Part shown: piece after piece, positions 61,569 to 64,000 of the stretch | Position numbering within the stretch: position 1 is the first letter of the stretch | Layout: each line of letters begins with the position of its first letter | Source: Thermomicrobiales bacterium | GTDB taxonomy: Bacteria > Chloroflexota > Chloroflexia > Thermomicrobiales > UBA6265 | Length of the DNA: 64,000 bases | Assembly (NCBI GenBank): GCA_041390825.1 | Contig: JAWKPF010000019.1 | Coordinates: 18,368 to 82,367 of the forward strand | Reading direction: 5' to 3' | Program-made: the position numbers and the translations under genes | Notes under the pieces: model-generated | What the model saw: the letters and a program-made list of their open reading frames with translations, nothing else | Told to the model about the DNA's origin: nothing | Databases searched by the model: none

Positions 61569-62135
61569 ATGGATCGAGATCAGCGAAGTTCACGTCGGCG
61601 CGGCGAAGAGCAGGAGGGCGGTTCCGAGTTCGAGGAGCGCGTCGTTCAAATCAACCGCGTCGCCAAAGTTGTCAAGGGTGGCCGCCGGTTCGCGTTCGGC
61701 AGCTTGATCGTTGTCGGAGACGGCAAGGGCCAGGTTGGCGTTGGCATGGGCAAGGCGCGCGAAGTGCCCGATTCCATCCGCAAGGGCGTGGAGCAGGCCA
61801 AGAAGTCGATGATTTCGGTGCCGCTGGATGGAGCCACCATCCCGCACGAGATCACCCAGAGCTTTGGCGCGTCCACCGTTCTGTTGAAGCCGGCTGCCCC
61901 AGGTACCGGTGTGATCGCGGGCGGTCCTGTGCGCGCGGTCCTCGAAGCTGCCGGTGTACGCGACGTGCTGACCAAGTCGCACGGCAGCAACAATCCGGTG
62001 AATGTCGCGCGCGCGACCATGAAGGCGCTCCAGTCATTGGAGAACACCGGCGACATCGCCCGGCGCCGCCATCGCAAACATGAATTGCAGCGCTACGGCA
62101 AGGCTTCGACCGACGCTGCCGGGAGCAACATCTAA
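61569..62135 (+). CDS. rpsE: Ribosomal protein S5
   Basis: A 188-aa protein: EERVVQINRVAKVVKGGRRF, GKGQVGVGMGKAREVPDSIRKG and SHGSNNPVNVARATMKAL. A charged N-terminus of about 20 residues precedes the core. Its TAA overlaps the rpmD ATG. Confidence 0.97.
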   Translation: MDRDQRSSRRRGEEQEGGSEFEERVVQINRVAKVVKGGRRFAFGSLIVVGDGKGQVGVGMGKAREVPDSIRKGVEQAKKSMISVPLDGATIPHEITQSFGASTVLLKPAAPGTGVIAGGPVRAVLEAAGVRDVLTKSHGSNNPVNVARATMKALQSLENTGDIARRRHRKHELQRYGKASTDAAGSNI

Positions 62136-62347
62136 TGGCACGAGCGAAGAAATCCGAGCAGCCGGAGGTTATCAAGGTCACACTGGTTCGCAGTGTGATC
62201 GGCCGGCCGCCCGATCAGCGGACCACCGTCGCAAGCCTCGGGCTGCGCCGGGTCAACCAGACTGTCGAGGTCGCCGACACGCCGTCGAACCGCGGCATGC
62301 TCACCAAAGTGCGGCACCTGATCGTTGTCGAAGAAGGCGAAGCGTAA
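62135..62347 (+). CDS. rpmD: Ribosomal protein L30
   Basis: A 70-aa protein: IKVTLVRSVIGRPPDQRTTVASLGLRRV in family order, then an acidic tail. It starts within TAATG at the rpsE end. Confidence 0.93.
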   Translation: MARAKKSEQPEVIKVTLVRSVIGRPPDQRTTVASLGLRRVNQTVEVADTPSNRGMLTKVRHLIVVEEGEA

Positions 62348-62396
62348 TTCAGACCAGGATCGATCGATACGTTCGCCTGGAGAAATGAGACTATCG

Positions 62397-62975
62397 ATGC
62401 CAATCAATTTGAGTGATCTCAAACCGAATGAGGGCGCAAACAAGGCCCGCAAGCGCGTTGGCCGCGGTCCCGGCTCCGGGCACGGCAAGACTTCCGGCAA
62501 GGGCCACAAGGGGCAGAAAGCGCGCACCGGCGGTGGCGTTCGTCCCGGATTCGAAGGCGGTCAGCTTCCAATTCAGAAGCGCATGCCGTACCTGCGCGGA
62601 TTCACCAACATCTACGCGACCCCCTGGGAAGTCGTGAACCTGGACACCATCGCGGCGCTCGAGCTCGATGGTCCGGTCACCCCGGAAGCGCTGGTTGCTG
62701 CTGGCGTGGTGCGCGGTCCCGAGTTCCCGGTCAAGATTCTTGGTCGTGGTGAGCTCTCGGCCAAGTTGGTGATTTCGGCGCATGCGGTTTCGGAAAGCGC
62801 CAAAGAGCAAATCGAGAAGGCTGGCGGAACCGTCACCATTCTCGAACGCACCGATCGTTGGGTCACTGCTCGCCCGCGCAATCGAAAGCTGCCGATCGAC
62901 CGCGATCTCAAGTCCGCTCGACTCGGCAAGGTGGGCGGTCCGCAGAAGCGGAGCGACGTCACCGGCGCCGAATAA
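62397..62975 (+). CDS. rplO: Ribosomal protein L15
   Basis: A 192-aa protein: LSDLKPNEGANKARKRVGRG, GKTSGKGHKGQKARTGGGVRPGFEGGQLP split in two conserved Gly-rich blocks, and YATPWEVVNLDTI. Long for L15; the last 40 residues (TARPRNRKLPIDRDLKSARL) are an extra tail. ATG at 62385 is an alternative start. Confidence 0.95.
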   Translation: MPINLSDLKPNEGANKARKRVGRGPGSGHGKTSGKGHKGQKARTGGGVRPGFEGGQLPIQKRMPYLRGFTNIYATPWEVVNLDTIAALELDGPVTPEALVAAGVVRGPEFPVKILGRGELSAKLVISAHAVSESAKEQIEKAGGTVTILERTDRWVTARPRNRKLPIDRDLKSARLGKVGGPQKRSDVTGAE

Positions 62976-62992
62976 CCGTTTAGGGAGCCGAG

Positions 62993-64000
62993 ATGTTCGA
63001 GGCGGTAACCCAGGCATTCAAGATTCCGGATCTCCGGCGGAAGATTTTCTTCACGCTGGGGATCCTGGTGCTCTTTCGCATCATTGCCAGCATTCCGGTT
63101 CCCGGTGTCAACCGCCAGGGACTGGCCGACTATATCGAGGGCAATCAGCTCCTCGGCATGCTCAACCTTTTTTCCGGAAGCGGGTTGCGCAACTTCTCGA
63201 TCGTAGCGCTTGGTGTCTACCCGTACATCACGGCTTCGATCATCATGCAGTTGCTCACTCCCGTCATTCCTCGGTTGAATGAACTCTCCAACGAAGGCCA
63301 GCAGGGCCGCAACAAGATCAACCAATACACCCACTTCCTGACCGTCCCCCTCGCGCTCCTGCAAGGCTATGGCCAGGCTCTGCTCTTCTCCCGCACAAGC
63401 ATTGGCGGCGAACCGATCCTTTCCGATTTCGGCCTCTTCCATCGCGATACCTTTCTTCCAAGCGCGGCATTGCTGCTCACCATGACGGCTGGCACCATGC
63501 TGCTGGTCTGGATGGGCGAGCTCATCACCGAGTACGGAATCGGAAACGGCGTTTCGATCATCATCTTCGGCGGTATCGTTGCCAGCCTTCCACAGGCGAT
63601 TGGCAGCCTCCTCACTGGCGGCTCGACATCTGAGAACTTGATCGGAACCGTCTTCTTCGCGCTCATCGCGCTTGCCACCGTGGTCGGCATTGTCTATATC
63701 AACGAGGGACAGCGCCGCATACCGGTTCACTACGCCAAGCGCATCCGTGGCAACAAGCAGTACGGCGGCAATACCTCCTTCATTCCATTGAAGGTGAACT
63801 CCGCGGGCATGATTCCGCTGATCTTCGCGGTCAGCATCATGGTCATGCCTGGACTGATCGCGAACTTCCTTGCCAGTTCGAGTCGAGAATGGGTGCGTGA
63901 GCTCGGGGGAGACCTGCAGCGGTTCTTCAGCCCGAACAACATCTGGTACCAGGTCGTTTACTTCCTGCTGGTCGTGGCCTTCACGTACTTCTATACGATG
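62993..64000 (+). CDS. secY: Preprotein translocase subunit SecY, 5' part
   Basis: The 336 codons in the window read MFEAVTQAFKIPDLRRKIFF, then IPVPGVNRQGLADYI, the plug region LGMLNLFSGSGLRNFSIVALG, YITASIIMQLL and GIGNGVSIIIFGGI. These are transmembrane segments 1 to about 8 of the SecYEG pore. GGGAG lies upstream of the ATG, 17 nt after rplO. The gene continues past the right edge. Confidence 0.97.
   Translation, partial: MFEAVTQAFKIPDLRRKIFFTLGILVLFRIIASIPVPGVNRQGLADYIEGNQLLGMLNLFSGSGLRNFSIVALGVYPYITASIIMQLLTPVIPRLNELSNEGQQGRNKINQYTHFLTVPLALLQGYGQALLFSRTSIGGEPILSDFGLFHRDTFLPSAALLLTMTAGTMLLVWMGELITEYGIGNGVSIIIFGGIVASLPQAIGSLLTGGSTSENLIGTVFFALIALATVVGIVYINEGQRRIPVHYAKRIRGNKQYGGNTSFIPLKVNSAGMIPLIFAVSIMVMPGLIANFLASSSREWVRELGGDLQRFFSPNNIWYQVVYFLLVVAFTYFYTM

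Overview
The window is a contiguous piece of a high-GC bacterial chromosome dominated by core genes. Gene content and order suggest Chloroflexota, probably near the Thermomicrobia: an IF-2 with a very short basic N-terminus, a membrane-anchored YvcK, a beta' subunit with a large coiled-coil insert, zinc-type S14 and L24, GTG starts in many highly expressed genes, and an ilvBNC-leuACDB cluster. This placement is inferred from protein character, not from a phylogeny. No phage, insertion sequence or CRISPR array was seen.

Region 1 (1-9.8 kb): the nusA-ylxR-infB operon runs leftward behind a leader terminator and lacks an adjacent rimP. Divergent from it runs yvcK, a GAPDH homologue that has lost both catalytic residues, pgk, tpiA and secG, ended by a clear terminator. 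coaBC, two small membrane proteins (one of 40 aa) and a lipid-kinase-like protein follow. Region 2 (9.9-17.8 kb): RodZ-like protein, a 634-aa protein with a four-Cys motif at each end, miaB, a TPR protein, two small proteins, mobA, a compact orphan RNA with its own promoter and terminator, a mini SWIM zinc-finger protein, and a c-di-AMP receptor-like protein. Region 3 (17.8-20.3 kb): a decaying module of creatininase (frameshifted), aconitase-X catalytic subunit (frameshift plus in-frame stop) and an intact aconitase-X swivel subunit.

Region 4 (20.4-28.9 kb): a leftward branched-chain amino-acid operon ilvB-ilvN-ilvC-leuA-leuC-leuD-leuB. Its leader has a near-consensus promoter, a 29-aa Leu/Ile/Val-rich leader peptide, an antiterminator and a terminator, which is the layout of classical ribosome-mediated attenuation. 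Region 5 (28.9-38 kb): a TetR repressor divergent from a 14-TM drug exporter with a perfect 22-bp operator, a sulfurtransferase, a GH38 mannosidase, a voltage-gated K+ channel, tRNA-Phe/Val/Leu, and a secreted beta-propeller protein.

Region 6 (38-64 kb): rpoB-rpoC behind a long structured leader with an intrinsic terminator, a secreted four-SH3 polysaccharide deacetylase sitting between rpoC and the str operon, then rpsL-rpsG-fusA-tuf and the S10/spc ribosomal-protein cluster from rpsJ to secY, which runs off the right edge. Four leaders or spacers (nusA, ilvB, rpoB, rpsL-rpsG) carry an intrinsic terminator upstream of essential genes, so premature termination may be a common control here.
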